Positions 1 to 8,392 of a stretch of DNA of 64,000 nt are shown piece after piece. Where the stretch lies: the NCBI RefSeq assembly GCF_007003975.1, contig NZ_VFTC01000016.1, positions 62,001 through 126,000 of the forward strand, read 5' to 3'. Under the pieces are notes generated by a model, which was not told the DNA's origin, did not search any database, and was given only the letters and a program-made list of their open reading frames with translations. Made by a program: the position numbers and the translations under genes. Numbering within the stretch: the first letter of the stretch is position 1; every line of letters begins with the position of its first letter. The DNA comes from Mesorhizobium sp. WSM4306 (GTDB taxonomy: Bacteria; Pseudomonadota; Alphaproteobacteria; Rhizobiales; Rhizobiaceae).

Positions 1-846
1 AATGCGGTGGTCTACGACCGCATCTGCAACATTCTCGGCGGACGCGCGCCGGAGCATTTCGTCTACGAGCTGTTCCTCGACGAGAACGGCCAGAAGATCT
101 CGAAGTCGAAGGGCAACGGGCTGACCATCGATGAATGGCTGCGCTATGCGCCGACCGAAAGCCTCGGCCTGTACATGTACCAGCGGCCCAGGCAGGCGAA
201 AAAACTCTATTTCGACGTCATCCCGAGGGCCGTGGACGAGTACTACACCTTCCTCGGCGCCTATCCGCGCCAGGACTGGAAGGAGCGGCTGGGCAATCCG
301 GTCTGGCATATGCATGACGGCAAGCCGCCTGCGATCGACCTGCCGGTGCCGTTCTCGCTGCTGCTCAATCTGGTCAGCGCCTCCAACGCGCAGAACAAGG
401 ATGTGCTGTGGGGCTTCATCTCGCGCCATACGTCCGGCGTGACCCCGGCAACGCATCCCGAGCTCGACCAGCTGGTCGGCTTCGCCATCCGCTATTTCGA
501 CGATTTCGTGAAGCCGACGAAGACGTTCCGGCCGGCCGACGACGTCGAACGCACGGCGCTTGAAGCTCTTGGCAACGCGCTTGCTGGCCTGCCGGCCGGC
601 GCGGACGGCGAAGCGATTCAGAACGCTTCGCTCAACGTCGCGCGCAAGATCGAACGCTATCAAGATCATTCCAAGCAGAGTCCGGACGGCGGTCCCGGCG
701 TTTCCGGCGCCTTCTTCCAGATGATCTACCAGGTGCTGATCGGCCAGGAACGTGGCCCGCGCTTCGGCTCGTTCGCGGCGCTTTACGGCATCGCCGAGAC
801 GCGCGCCCTCATTGAGCGGGCGCTGGCTGGTCAGCTGGCGGCGTAG
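1..846 (+). CDS. lysK: Lysyl-tRNA synthetase, class I (3' part)
   Basis: This gene charges tRNA-Lys with lysine in the cytoplasm. The reading frame is open from the window edge, so the N-terminal Rossmann half with the HIGH motif lies outside. About 280 residues are visible. They carry the KMSKS-type signature KISKSKGNG (bases about 94-120), followed by a helical anticodon-binding region typical of class I LysRS, the form used by most alphaproteobacteria in place of the class II enzyme. The TAG stop lies inside the convergent nuclease-like gene, giving a 38 bp tail-to-tail overlap. Identification is firm; only the 5' end is missing. Confidence 0.95.
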   Translation, partial: NAVVYDRICNILGGRAPEHFVYELFLDENGQKISKSKGNGLTIDEWLRYAPTESLGLYMYQRPRQAKKLYFDVIPRAVDEYYTFLGAYPRQDWKERLGNPVWHMHDGKPPAIDLPVPFSLLLNLVSASNAQNKDVLWGFISRHTSGVTPATHPELDQLVGFAIRYFDDFVKPTKTFRPADDVERTALEALGNALAGLPAGADGEAIQNASLNVARKIERYQDHSKQSPDGGPGVSGAFFQMIYQVLIGQERGPRFGSFAALYGIAETRALIERALAGQLAA

Positions 847-1681
847 CACCCGTCCCGGCCGGCGGCGTGTCTGTCGCCGGGGCATCGAGGATCGGTTGCG
901 ATGCCGTCGGTGCGGCAACCGGCGTTGGCGCCGGTGGCAAGCCGCCAAGATCGGGCGCGGCGCCGAAGATGCCCTTTTTGGCAGTGCGCGCCTTGTCGCC
1001 CGCTTCGACATAGGGGCCGCCGGCCACCGCGCGCGCCCAGCCGTTTTCGACCAGCCACTGGCCGACATCCTGCTTACCGATGCGGCATTCGGCGGCGATC
1101 AGGTTGCGGCCGGCCTCCGGCGGCACCTTGCACGCCACGGCCCGGCCGCGCAGGAAAGACCGAAACGCGGTGCGCGCGCGAACACCGCAAGCCCAGGACT
1201 TGCCGTCCTCGGTGCAGGTCTCGTCCTCCCTGACGATGTCGATGCCGGAAACCGCAACGGAATAACCATTGGCCTCGATCAGGCCGGCGGCGGATGCGAC
1301 CGGCTGGAACAGTTTTGTCCCGCCCCAGTCGTCGACTGCTTTGGGCCGGCGCGGCTTGGGCGGTCCGGCCAGCGCCAGATCGCTCAGCGGCGCGCGTGGC
1401 TCGACGCGTTCGAACTCCTCTGCCGGCAGCGGGGGCGGCGCGATGGCCTCGGGATCGATCGTTCTTGAATGCACCGGAGGCGAAGGCACGGGAGGCTCGG
1501 CGGGCTGTATCTGGGGGATGGCCGACGTTGCCGGCTCCTCGGGCACGGCGTCAGCGCCCGGATCGATCTGGTCGACGACGACGCTGTTCTGCTCGGGCTG
1601 CAGGACGCGGCCGCCGGCGACAACCAGGGCCACCATTGCCGGGACCGCCAGCACGGCCAGGGCCAGTTGCAGCAGCCGCAC
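809..1681 (-). CDS. Membrane-anchored thermonuclease-like protein
   Basis: Predicted 290-residue protein. I start it at the GTG whose first base is the last base of the preceding regulator's TAG stop. From there the protein begins with a short basic tail and one hydrophobic segment (about residues 4-24), as expected for an anchored or exported protein. A proline-rich linker (about 30-100) follows, then a domain resembling the staphylococcal nuclease (SNase/TNase) fold, with a conserved VGQWLVENGWARA stretch, and a Pro/Ala-rich tail. The usual catalytic Arg/Glu/Arg set is not obvious, so nuclease activity is uncertain. The 1-base stop/start overlap implies translational coupling to the S24-type regulator. 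The 3' end overlaps lysK by 38 bp on the opposite strand. Confidence 0.8.
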   Translation of the reverse strand: MRLLQLALAVLAVPAMVALVVAGGRVLQPEQNSVVVDQIDPGADAVPEEPATSAIPQIQPAEPPVPSPPVHSRTIDPEAIAPPPLPAEEFERVEPRAPLSDLALAGPPKPRRPKAVDDWGGTKLFQPVASAAGLIEANGYSVAVSGIDIVREDETCTEDGKSWACGVRARTAFRSFLRGRAVACKVPPEAGRNLIAAECRIGKQDVGQWLVENGWARAVAGGPYVEAGDKARTAKKGIFGAAPDLGGLPPAPTPVAAPTASQPILDAPATDTPPAGTGATPPADQPAPAQ

Positions 1682-2331
1682 TACTGGCTCGCCCAGACGA
1701 TCCGCGCCACCCATTCGACATCGCGCATGGAGATGTCGCGGTCCGGGTGGTCGGGATTGAGCGAGATCAGCACGATCGATTTCGTCGTCTGACGGTCGAG
1801 CACCTTGGCCATGACCTCCCCGGCATTGGTCTTGACGACGACGCGGTCGCCCTTGCGGGTAGCGGCGCCCGGCTCGACGATCAGCACATCGCCATTGCGG
1901 TAGAGCGGCAGCATGGAATCGCCCTGCACCTTCAGCGCATAGGAGGTTTCCGTCGCCCGCGCCGGAAGCTCGACCAGATCCCAGCCCTGGCCGGAGGGAT
2001 AGCCGGCATCGTCGAAGAATCCGCCGGCCCCGGCCTGGGCAAAGCCAAGCAGCGGCACCGCTGAACGTTGCGCTGTCGTGGCGCCTGAAGCGTCCCTGGC
2101 GCGGCCTTCGACCAACCCGGTGAATTCGTCGAGCGAGGCGCCCGTCGCCTCGATGATCTTGGCCAGCGATTCGGTCGAGGGCCACCGCGGCCGCCCATCC
2201 GAGGACAGCCGCTTGGACTTGTTGAACGCGGTCGAATCCAGGCCGGCACGCCGGGCAAGGCCTGAGGCCGACAGCGAATAACGCTCGGCGAGAGCGTCGA
2301 TGGCGGCCCAAACGCGGTCATGCGAGAGCAA
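1681..2331 (-). CDS. HTH/S24 LexA- or CI-like transcriptional regulator
   Basis: 216-residue protein with an N-terminal helix-turn-helix (about 5-75) and a C-terminal S24 peptidase-like domain (about 92-205). Visible catalytic features are Ser139 in GDSM and Lys176 in VMAKVL, the Ser/Lys dyad of LexA/CI/UmuD proteins. There is an Ala100-Gly101 pair where LexA-type self-cleavage occurs. The family is known for RecA-stimulated autocleavage, but that is inferred here. A perfect inverted repeat 16 bp upstream of the ATG suggests autoregulation. The gene is coupled to the nuclease-like gene downstream. No phage genes are nearby, so it looks like a chromosomal regulator, not a prophage repressor. 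Confidence 0.88.
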   Translation of the reverse strand: MLSHDRVWAAIDALAERYSLSASGLARRAGLDSTAFNKSKRLSSDGRPRWPSTESLAKIIEATGASLDEFTGLVEGRARDASGATTAQRSAVPLLGFAQAGAGGFFDDAGYPSGQGWDLVELPARATETSYALKVQGDSMLPLYRNGDVLIVEPGAATRKGDRVVVKTNAGEVMAKVLDRQTTKSIVLISLNPDHPDRDISMRDVEWVARIVWASQ

Positions 2332-2346
2332 TTCGCTCTCCTCAAA

Positions 2347-2370
2347 ACAGGAAAAAATACCTTTTCCTGT
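2347..2370. promoter_or_regulatory. Palindromic operator of the S24 regulator
   Basis: ACAGGAAAA and TTTTCCTGT form perfect 9-base arms around a 6-base spacer, ending 16 bp upstream of the regulator's ATG. Position and symmetry fit a dimeric repressor site used for autoregulation. Binding by this regulator is inference. Confidence 0.7.
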
Positions 2371-2444
2371 CTAGCGCGCATTCGCCTGATTGTCCACCGG
2401 CGGAGCTAGCGGATCATCGAGAAAGCTGAACCGAGACGGAGGGC

Positions 2445-2747
2445 CTATCCGATCCCGGCCAAGGCCTTCGGCAGGCCCTTTCTGAGTTCCTCGGCGTTCA
2501 TGACCGGCACGAAATCCACGTCGGCATTGAACGCAAGGAAGAAGCGCTCACTAAAATAGGGCATCTCGGAACTGTCCTTGATGTCGACGAAAAGATAGGC
2601 GGTCCGCCGACCCTTGTCGGCGGTGAAATAAGCGGCTTCCGGCTTCAGCTCGGACAGGCTGTGTTCGATGAATTTCTCCATGCTGCCGTCCTTGAGCGCC
2701 TTGTTGCCTTCCACGGTCGGAACAGAAATTTTCAGCATCATGCGCAT
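2445..2747 (-). CDS. Conserved small protein of unknown function
   Basis: 100-residue soluble protein. The ATG at 2747 is preferred over a TTG further upstream because a GGAGGG ribosome site sits about 10 bases before it. The protein begins MRMMLKISVP and reads as alternating strand and helix, with no cysteines, membrane segment or signal peptide. This suggests a small ferredoxin-like or dimeric alpha/beta-barrel fold, which I cannot prove. I recognise it only as the sort of short conserved protein seen in rhizobia. It stands alone between the S24 regulator and the broken thioesterase, on the same strand as both. Confidence 0.65.
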   Translation of the reverse strand: MRMMLKISVPTVEGNKALKDGSMEKFIEHSLSELKPEAAYFTADKGRRTAYLFVDIKDSSEMPYFSERFFLAFNADVDFVPVMNAEELRKGLPKALAGIG

Positions 2748-2847
2748 GATAATTGCTCCCTCCGTCAACAGTTTCCTTAGCGACAGCTAATTTTAACACC
2801 TGCGCGCGTTACAAAGAAGCACCCGCCCTCTGCTCCCGAAAGCGTGA

Positions 2848-3494
2848 TCAGGCGCGCTTGGCCTCGTCGCGCAGATTCCGGTGCGAGGCCATGAACGTCC
2901 GCTCGGCATTGGTGGGCGGACGCGGTTTGGCAGAACGGCCAAGTGCCGCGACGACCTGGTCGATGTCGAGCAAGCGGCGGCCGCGACGATCGTAGACGCC
3001 GCCCGTGGTCATGATCAGCGCGGCTGTCTCGCCATTGTCGAGGACAAAGCGGTGCTTGCCGATGATCGAGGTGCCGTCCCAGGTCTCGATCGAGGACGCC
3101 ACCTCGAACCGGTGCCACAGCCTTATATCGCGCACATAGGCCGCTTGCAGCCCGCCGATCCCATCGGCGCCCAGCCATGCTTCCTGGTCAAGTCGATGAA
3201 GCCGACGCGCAGGAAAATGTCGATGCGCCTGCAGCGCCGCGCGTCCTATTGGACGCGCAAAGGACGCTGTAGCACTTTGAGCTGGCGCATGATCCTTTCC
3301 GAAAATCGATTCCGATTTTCGGGGTCATGCGCGAGATCGGCCGGCATCATGTAGCGGGCATTGTTGAGATGGCTGTTGAAGTCGATGTCGGTCGGCAGGC
3401 AACGAAAGGCGAGCCGGCTTTCGTCACCCATGTGATAAGGGCCACGGCGCGACGCCGTGGCCATCATGCGCGCCAGGCGACCCCAGACATACAT
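2848..3494 (-). pseudogene. Thioesterase-family protein, disrupted by repeat insertion and frameshift
   Basis: The 5' part (3494 to about 3334) encodes a hotdog thioesterase N-terminus with the hallmark TDIDFNSHLNNARYM. The 3' part (about 3160 to 2848) encodes its C-terminus, including FEVASSIETWDG and IGKHRFVL. Between them, about 3229-3333 is a palindromic repeat that joins ADL to GRIDIFLRV-type sequence and introduces a stop. Downstream of the repeat the frame is lost again near 3161, where two extra bases (GATGGGATC against an expected GATGATC-like string) separate WAPM from GGLQAAYV. The start is only 10 bp after the end of the fadJ-like gene, so this was the last gene of the beta-oxidation operon. 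Both lesions argue for a real pseudogene. Confidence 0.85.
3229..3333. repeat. Palindromic repeat element (family A, copy 1) inserted in a gene
   Basis: About 105 bp carrying two dyads: GCGTCC-TATT-GGACGC near 3241 and a longer hairpin GCGCATGATCC...GGTCATGCGC with a GAAAATCGATTCCGATTTTC core. A second copy with the same layout lies at 61192-61285. It has no coding capacity. Flanking thioesterase sequence can be rejoined across it, so it behaves as a mobile or once-mobile element. Confidence 0.8.
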
Positions 3495-3504
3495 CCTGAG
3501 GGCG

Positions 3505-5724
3505 TCAGGCTGCCTTCTTCACATCGCCCTTCGCGTAGGGATCGAAGCGCTGGTAGAAGGTCTCGCCCTTCTCGGCCAGGTCGAGCAGCAGCTTGGGCGC
3601 CTTGAACTCGGCGCCGTATTTCTTCTGCAGGCCCTTGGCGATCTTGACGAACTCCTTGGCGCCGATGCCGTCGATATAGGACAGCGCGCCGCCAGTGAAC
3701 GGCGCGAAGCCGAAGGCCAGGATCGAACCTACATCGGCCTCGCGCGGATCGGTGACGATGCCCTCTTCCATCACCCGCGCCGCTTCGAGCGCAATGGTGA
3801 CCAGGAGGCGCCGCTGCAGCTCCTCATAGTCGACCTTCTCCGGCTTCAGCTGCGAATAGAGATCCTTCAGCCCCGGCCACAGCTTCTTCTTGGCGGGCTT
3901 TGCGGGATAGTCGTAAAAACCCTTGCCGTTCTTGCGGCCGAAGCGGCCATGGGTGTCCACCAGCGTGTTGATCAGCGCCATCTGCTTGGGATCGACGGCC
4001 TTGTCGCCGAGGTCCCTGATGGTCTGCTTCATAATCTTCTGCGCCAGATCGATCGCCGTCTCGTCGGTCAGCGCCAGCGGGCCGACCGGCATGCCGGCGG
4101 CCTTGGCGGCATTCTCGATCATCGGCGCCGGAACGCCCTCGATCAGCATCTTGTAGGCTTCCGACATGTAGCGCAGCACGCAGCGGTTGACGTAGAAGCC
4201 GCGCGTGTCGTTGACGACGATCGGCGTCTTCTTGATGGCGCGGACAAAATCGATCGCGGTGGCCAGCGCCTTGTCGCCGGTCTTCTTGCCCAGAATGATC
4301 TCGACCAGCATCATCTTGTCGACCGGCGAGAAGAAGTGGATGCCGACGAAATTCTTCGGCCGCGCCGAATTCTTGGCCAGCGCGGTGATCGGGATGGTCG
4401 AGGTGTTGGAGGCGAAGATCGCCGACGATTTCAGCACCGCTTCGGCCTGTTCGGTGGTAGCCTTCTTGACGGCCGAATCCTCGAACACCGCCTCGACGAC
4501 GAGGTCACAGCCGGCGAGATCGGCATAGTCCGCCGTCGGCGTGATCAGCGACAGCAGCGTCTCCTTCTCCTCAGGCTTGACGCGGCCCTTCTTGACCTGA
4601 TCCGAGATCAGGCTGTCGGAATGCGCCTTGCCCTTTTCGGCCGACGCCATGTCGCGGTCGAGCAGCACGACCTGGATGCCAGCCTTGGCGGTGACAAAGG
4701 CGATGCCGGCGCCCATGAAGCCGGCGCCGAGAATGCCGACCTTCTTGAACCTGGTTTCCGGCACGCCGGCCGGGCGGCGGGCGCCCTTGTTGAGCTCCTG
4801 CAGCGAGACGAACAGCGAGCGGATCATCGCTGCCGCTTCCTTCGACTGCATGATTTCGGTGAAATAGCGCTGTTCGATCCGCAGACCGGTGTCGAACGGC
4901 ACCAGCAGGCCCTCATAGACGCATTTCAGGATGGCCGCGGCGGCCGGATAATTGCCATAGGTTTCGCGGCGCAGGATGGCGATGGCCGGCGGCCACAGAT
5001 TGAAGCCGGCGGGCGAATAGATCTGGCCCCCGGGCAGCTTGAAGCCCTTCTCGTCCCAAGGCTGGACGGCTTTCAGGCCGTTCTTGATCATTGCTTTGGC
5101 AGTGTCGATCAGTTTGCTCGGCTCGGCGACCTCGTGGACCAGGCCCATGGCCTTGGCCTTCTGCGCCGACAGGTTCTGGCCCGTGGTCAGCATCTGCAGC
5201 GCCTGCTGCTGGTCGGTCAGCCGCGGCACGCGCTGGGTGCCGCCGGCGCCGGGGAAGATGCCGACCTTGACTTCCGGCAAGGCCATCTTGACCTTATCGC
5301 TATCGGCTGCAACACGGCCGTGGCAGGCAAGCGACAGTTCGAAGGCGCCGCCCATGCAGGTGCCGTTGATGGCCGAAACCCAGGGCTTGCCCGAGGTTTC
5401 GAGCTTGCGCCAAAGCGCGCCCATACGGCCGGCATTGTCGAACAGAAGCTTCGCCGCCTTCTCCGGGTCCTTGCCTTTCTCCTTGGCGAAAACCGTCAGC
5501 ATCTTCTGCAGCATGGTGAGGTCGGCGCCGCCGGAGAAGCTGTCCTTGCCCGAGGTGATCACCGCACCCTTGATGCCAGCGTCGGCCACCACCTGGTCGA
5601 TGATCTTGTCGAGCTCGTTCATCACCTCTTCGGTAAAGACGTTCATCGACCGGTCCGGCATGTTCCAGGTGACCAGCGCAATGCCGTCTGCGTCGGTGTC
5701 GACCGTGAAGTTCGTGTAGGTCAT
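3505..5724 (-). CDS. fadJ: Fatty oxidation multifunctional enoyl-CoA hydratase / 3-hydroxyacyl-CoA dehydrogenase
   Basis: 739-residue enzyme catalysing the hydration and NAD-dependent oxidation steps of beta-oxidation. The N-terminal crotonase domain (about 1-200) has the oxyanion-hole region around GTCMGGAFE and glutamates 129 and 151, matching catalytic Glu119/Glu139 of E. coli FadB. The dehydrogenase part starts near 325 with GAGFMG (333-338) and has the catalytic-type His463 in HFFSP, followed by two helical C-terminal domains. Length fits FadB/FadJ (714-729). A strong GGAAGGAG site precedes the ATG. It lies 23 bp downstream of the thiolase gene, with which it would form the trifunctional complex. 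The choice between FadJ and FadB as name is arbitrary. Confidence 0.92.
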   Translation of the reverse strand: MTYTNFTVDTDADGIALVTWNMPDRSMNVFTEEVMNELDKIIDQVVADAGIKGAVITSGKDSFSGGADLTMLQKMLTVFAKEKGKDPEKAAKLLFDNAGRMGALWRKLETSGKPWVSAINGTCMGGAFELSLACHGRVAADSDKVKMALPEVKVGIFPGAGGTQRVPRLTDQQQALQMLTTGQNLSAQKAKAMGLVHEVAEPSKLIDTAKAMIKNGLKAVQPWDEKGFKLPGGQIYSPAGFNLWPPAIAILRRETYGNYPAAAAILKCVYEGLLVPFDTGLRIEQRYFTEIMQSKEAAAMIRSLFVSLQELNKGARRPAGVPETRFKKVGILGAGFMGAGIAFVTAKAGIQVVLLDRDMASAEKGKAHSDSLISDQVKKGRVKPEEKETLLSLITPTADYADLAGCDLVVEAVFEDSAVKKATTEQAEAVLKSSAIFASNTSTIPITALAKNSARPKNFVGIHFFSPVDKMMLVEIILGKKTGDKALATAIDFVRAIKKTPIVVNDTRGFYVNRCVLRYMSEAYKMLIEGVPAPMIENAAKAAGMPVGPLALTDETAIDLAQKIMKQTIRDLGDKAVDPKQMALINTLVDTHGRFGRKNGKGFYDYPAKPAKKKLWPGLKDLYSQLKPEKVDYEELQRRLLVTIALEAARVMEEGIVTDPREADVGSILAFGFAPFTGGALSYIDGIGAKEFVKIAKGLQKKYGAEFKAPKLLLDLAEKGETFYQRFDPYAKGDVKKAA

Positions 5725-5747
5725 GTCTCTCTCCTTCCGGCCGAAAA

Positions 5748-6956
5748 TCAGACGCGTTCGATGATCGTTGCGGTGCCCATGCCAGCGCCGATGCAGAGCG
5801 TCACCAGAGCGGTGTTGAGGTCGCGACGCTCCAGCTCGTCGAGCACCGTGCCCAGGATCATCGCGCCGGTGGCGCCGAGCGGATGGCCCATGGCAATGGC
5901 GCCGCCATTGACGTTGATCTTGTCGTGCGGGATGTCGAAGGCCTGCATGTAGCGCAGCACCACCGACGCGAAGGCCTCGTTGAGCTCGAACAGATCGATG
6001 TCCGACAGCTTCATCTTGGCGCGCTTCAACAGCTTCTCGGTGACGTCGACCGGACCGGTCAGCATCAGCACCGGCTCGGAGCCGATATTGGCGAAGGCGC
6101 GGATGCGGGCGCGTGGCTTGAGACCCATTGTCTTGCCAGCCTTCTTCGAGCCGAGCAGCACGGCGGCCGCACCGTCGACGATGCCGGACGAGTTGCCGGC
6201 GTGGTGGACGTGGTTGACCTCTTCGACTTCCGGATGCTTCTGCACCGCAACCGCGTCGAAGCCGCCCATTTCGCCCGGCATGACGAAGGATGGGTTGAGC
6301 GAGGCCAGCGACTGCATGTCGGTCGACGGCCGCATATGCTCGTCATGGTCGAGGATGGTCAGCCCATTCTGGTCCTTGATCGGGATGACCGAATTGTTGA
6401 AGCGGCCATCGGCCCAGGCCTTGCCCGCGCGCTTCTGGCTCTCGACCGCATAGGCGTCGACGTCGTCTCGCGAAAAACCGTATTTGGTGGCGATCAGGTC
6501 GGCCGAAATACCCTGCGGCACGAACCAGCCGGGCAGGCCGACGGAGGGGTCCATGAACCAGGCGCCGCCGGAGGCGCCCATGCCGACGCGCGACATCGAT
6601 TCGACGCCGCCGGCAATGACGATCTCGTCCGCCCCTTGCGCAATCTTGGCGGCACCGAAATTGATGGCGTCGAGGCCCGAGGCGCAGAAGCGCGATATCT
6701 GCATGCCCGGCGCCCTGTTGTCGTAGCCGGCCTCGAAGGCGGCGGCACGCGGAATGACCGAGCCGGCCTCGCCGACCGGATCGACGCAGCCGAAGATGAT
6801 GTCGTCGACAGTGCCGGTGTCGAGCCCGTTGCGGTCGCGCAGCGCTTCAAGCGTCTTTGCAGCAAGCCGCACCGCCGGCACTTCGTGCAGCGAGCCATCC
6901 TTCTTGCCCTTGCCGCGCGGCGTGCGCACGGCGTCATAGACATAAGCTTCGGCCAT
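5748..6956 (-). CDS. fadA: Acetyl-CoA C-acyltransferase (thiolase)
   Basis: 402-residue thiolase performing the last, CoA-dependent cleavage of beta-oxidation. It has the nucleophile Cys91 in FCASGLDAI, the conserved GHPLGATGA motif and the C-terminal CIGAGMGTA with the second active-site cysteine. An AAGGAG site precedes the ATG. It sits between an acyl-CoA dehydrogenase gene (33 bp upstream) and the hydratase/dehydrogenase gene, so it is probably the beta subunit partner of that protein. A biosynthetic acetoacetyl-CoA role cannot be excluded from sequence alone, but the context favours degradation. Confidence 0.9.
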   Translation of the reverse strand: MAEAYVYDAVRTPRGKGKKDGSLHEVPAVRLAAKTLEALRDRNGLDTGTVDDIIFGCVDPVGEAGSVIPRAAAFEAGYDNRAPGMQISRFCASGLDAINFGAAKIAQGADEIVIAGGVESMSRVGMGASGGAWFMDPSVGLPGWFVPQGISADLIATKYGFSRDDVDAYAVESQKRAGKAWADGRFNNSVIPIKDQNGLTILDHDEHMRPSTDMQSLASLNPSFVMPGEMGGFDAVAVQKHPEVEEVNHVHHAGNSSGIVDGAAAVLLGSKKAGKTMGLKPRARIRAFANIGSEPVLMLTGPVDVTEKLLKRAKMKLSDIDLFELNEAFASVVLRYMQAFDIPHDKINVNGGAIAMGHPLGATGAMILGTVLDELERRDLNTALVTLCIGAGMGTATIIERV

Positions 6957-6989
6957 TTTCTTGCTCCTTGGGTTTGCCGGTCGTGGCTC

Positions 6990-8159
<1,170 letters not shown>

Positions 8160-8184
8160 GCTATTTCCTCCCCGGCGCCGACGT

Positions 8185-8387
8185 TCCCCTCCCCCTCGAG
8201 GGGAGGGTGGCCGCGCAGCGGCCGGGTGGGGTCGCCGATGACGTGCTCGACTTTATCCTTGAACAGTTGAGGCCCATGCATTTGCGATCTTCCTCCTGCC
8301 AGCGCTCCCAAGGAGGCCAGCGCACTTCACGCAGGACCCCTCCCGGCCCTTCGGGCCACCCTCCCCTCGAGGGGAGGGGGACGCCGG
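8185..8387. repeat. MITE-like inverted-repeat element (family B, copy 1)
   Basis: Two inverted GC-rich arms, about 8185-8231 and 8337-8387, each hold a CCCTCGAGGG core next to a second small hairpin (GCCGCGCAGCGGC in one arm, GGCCCTTCGGGCC in the other). They flank about 105 bp of non-coding sequence. The element fills the space between the two acyl-CoA dehydrogenase genes. Similar two-arm elements occur at about 24508-24697 and 29968-30112. Confidence 0.7.
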
Positions 8388-8392
8388 CTTTT

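Noticed and set aside
2777..3178. Alternative 133-codon minus-strand frame over the thioesterase remnant
   Set aside because: The other frame matches the family (FEVASSIETWDG); this one is a shifted reading of the same DNA.
3457..5952. 831-codon open frame antisense to the fadJ-like gene
   Set aside because: Same effect of high third-position GC; the opposite frame has complete hydratase and dehydrogenase motifs.
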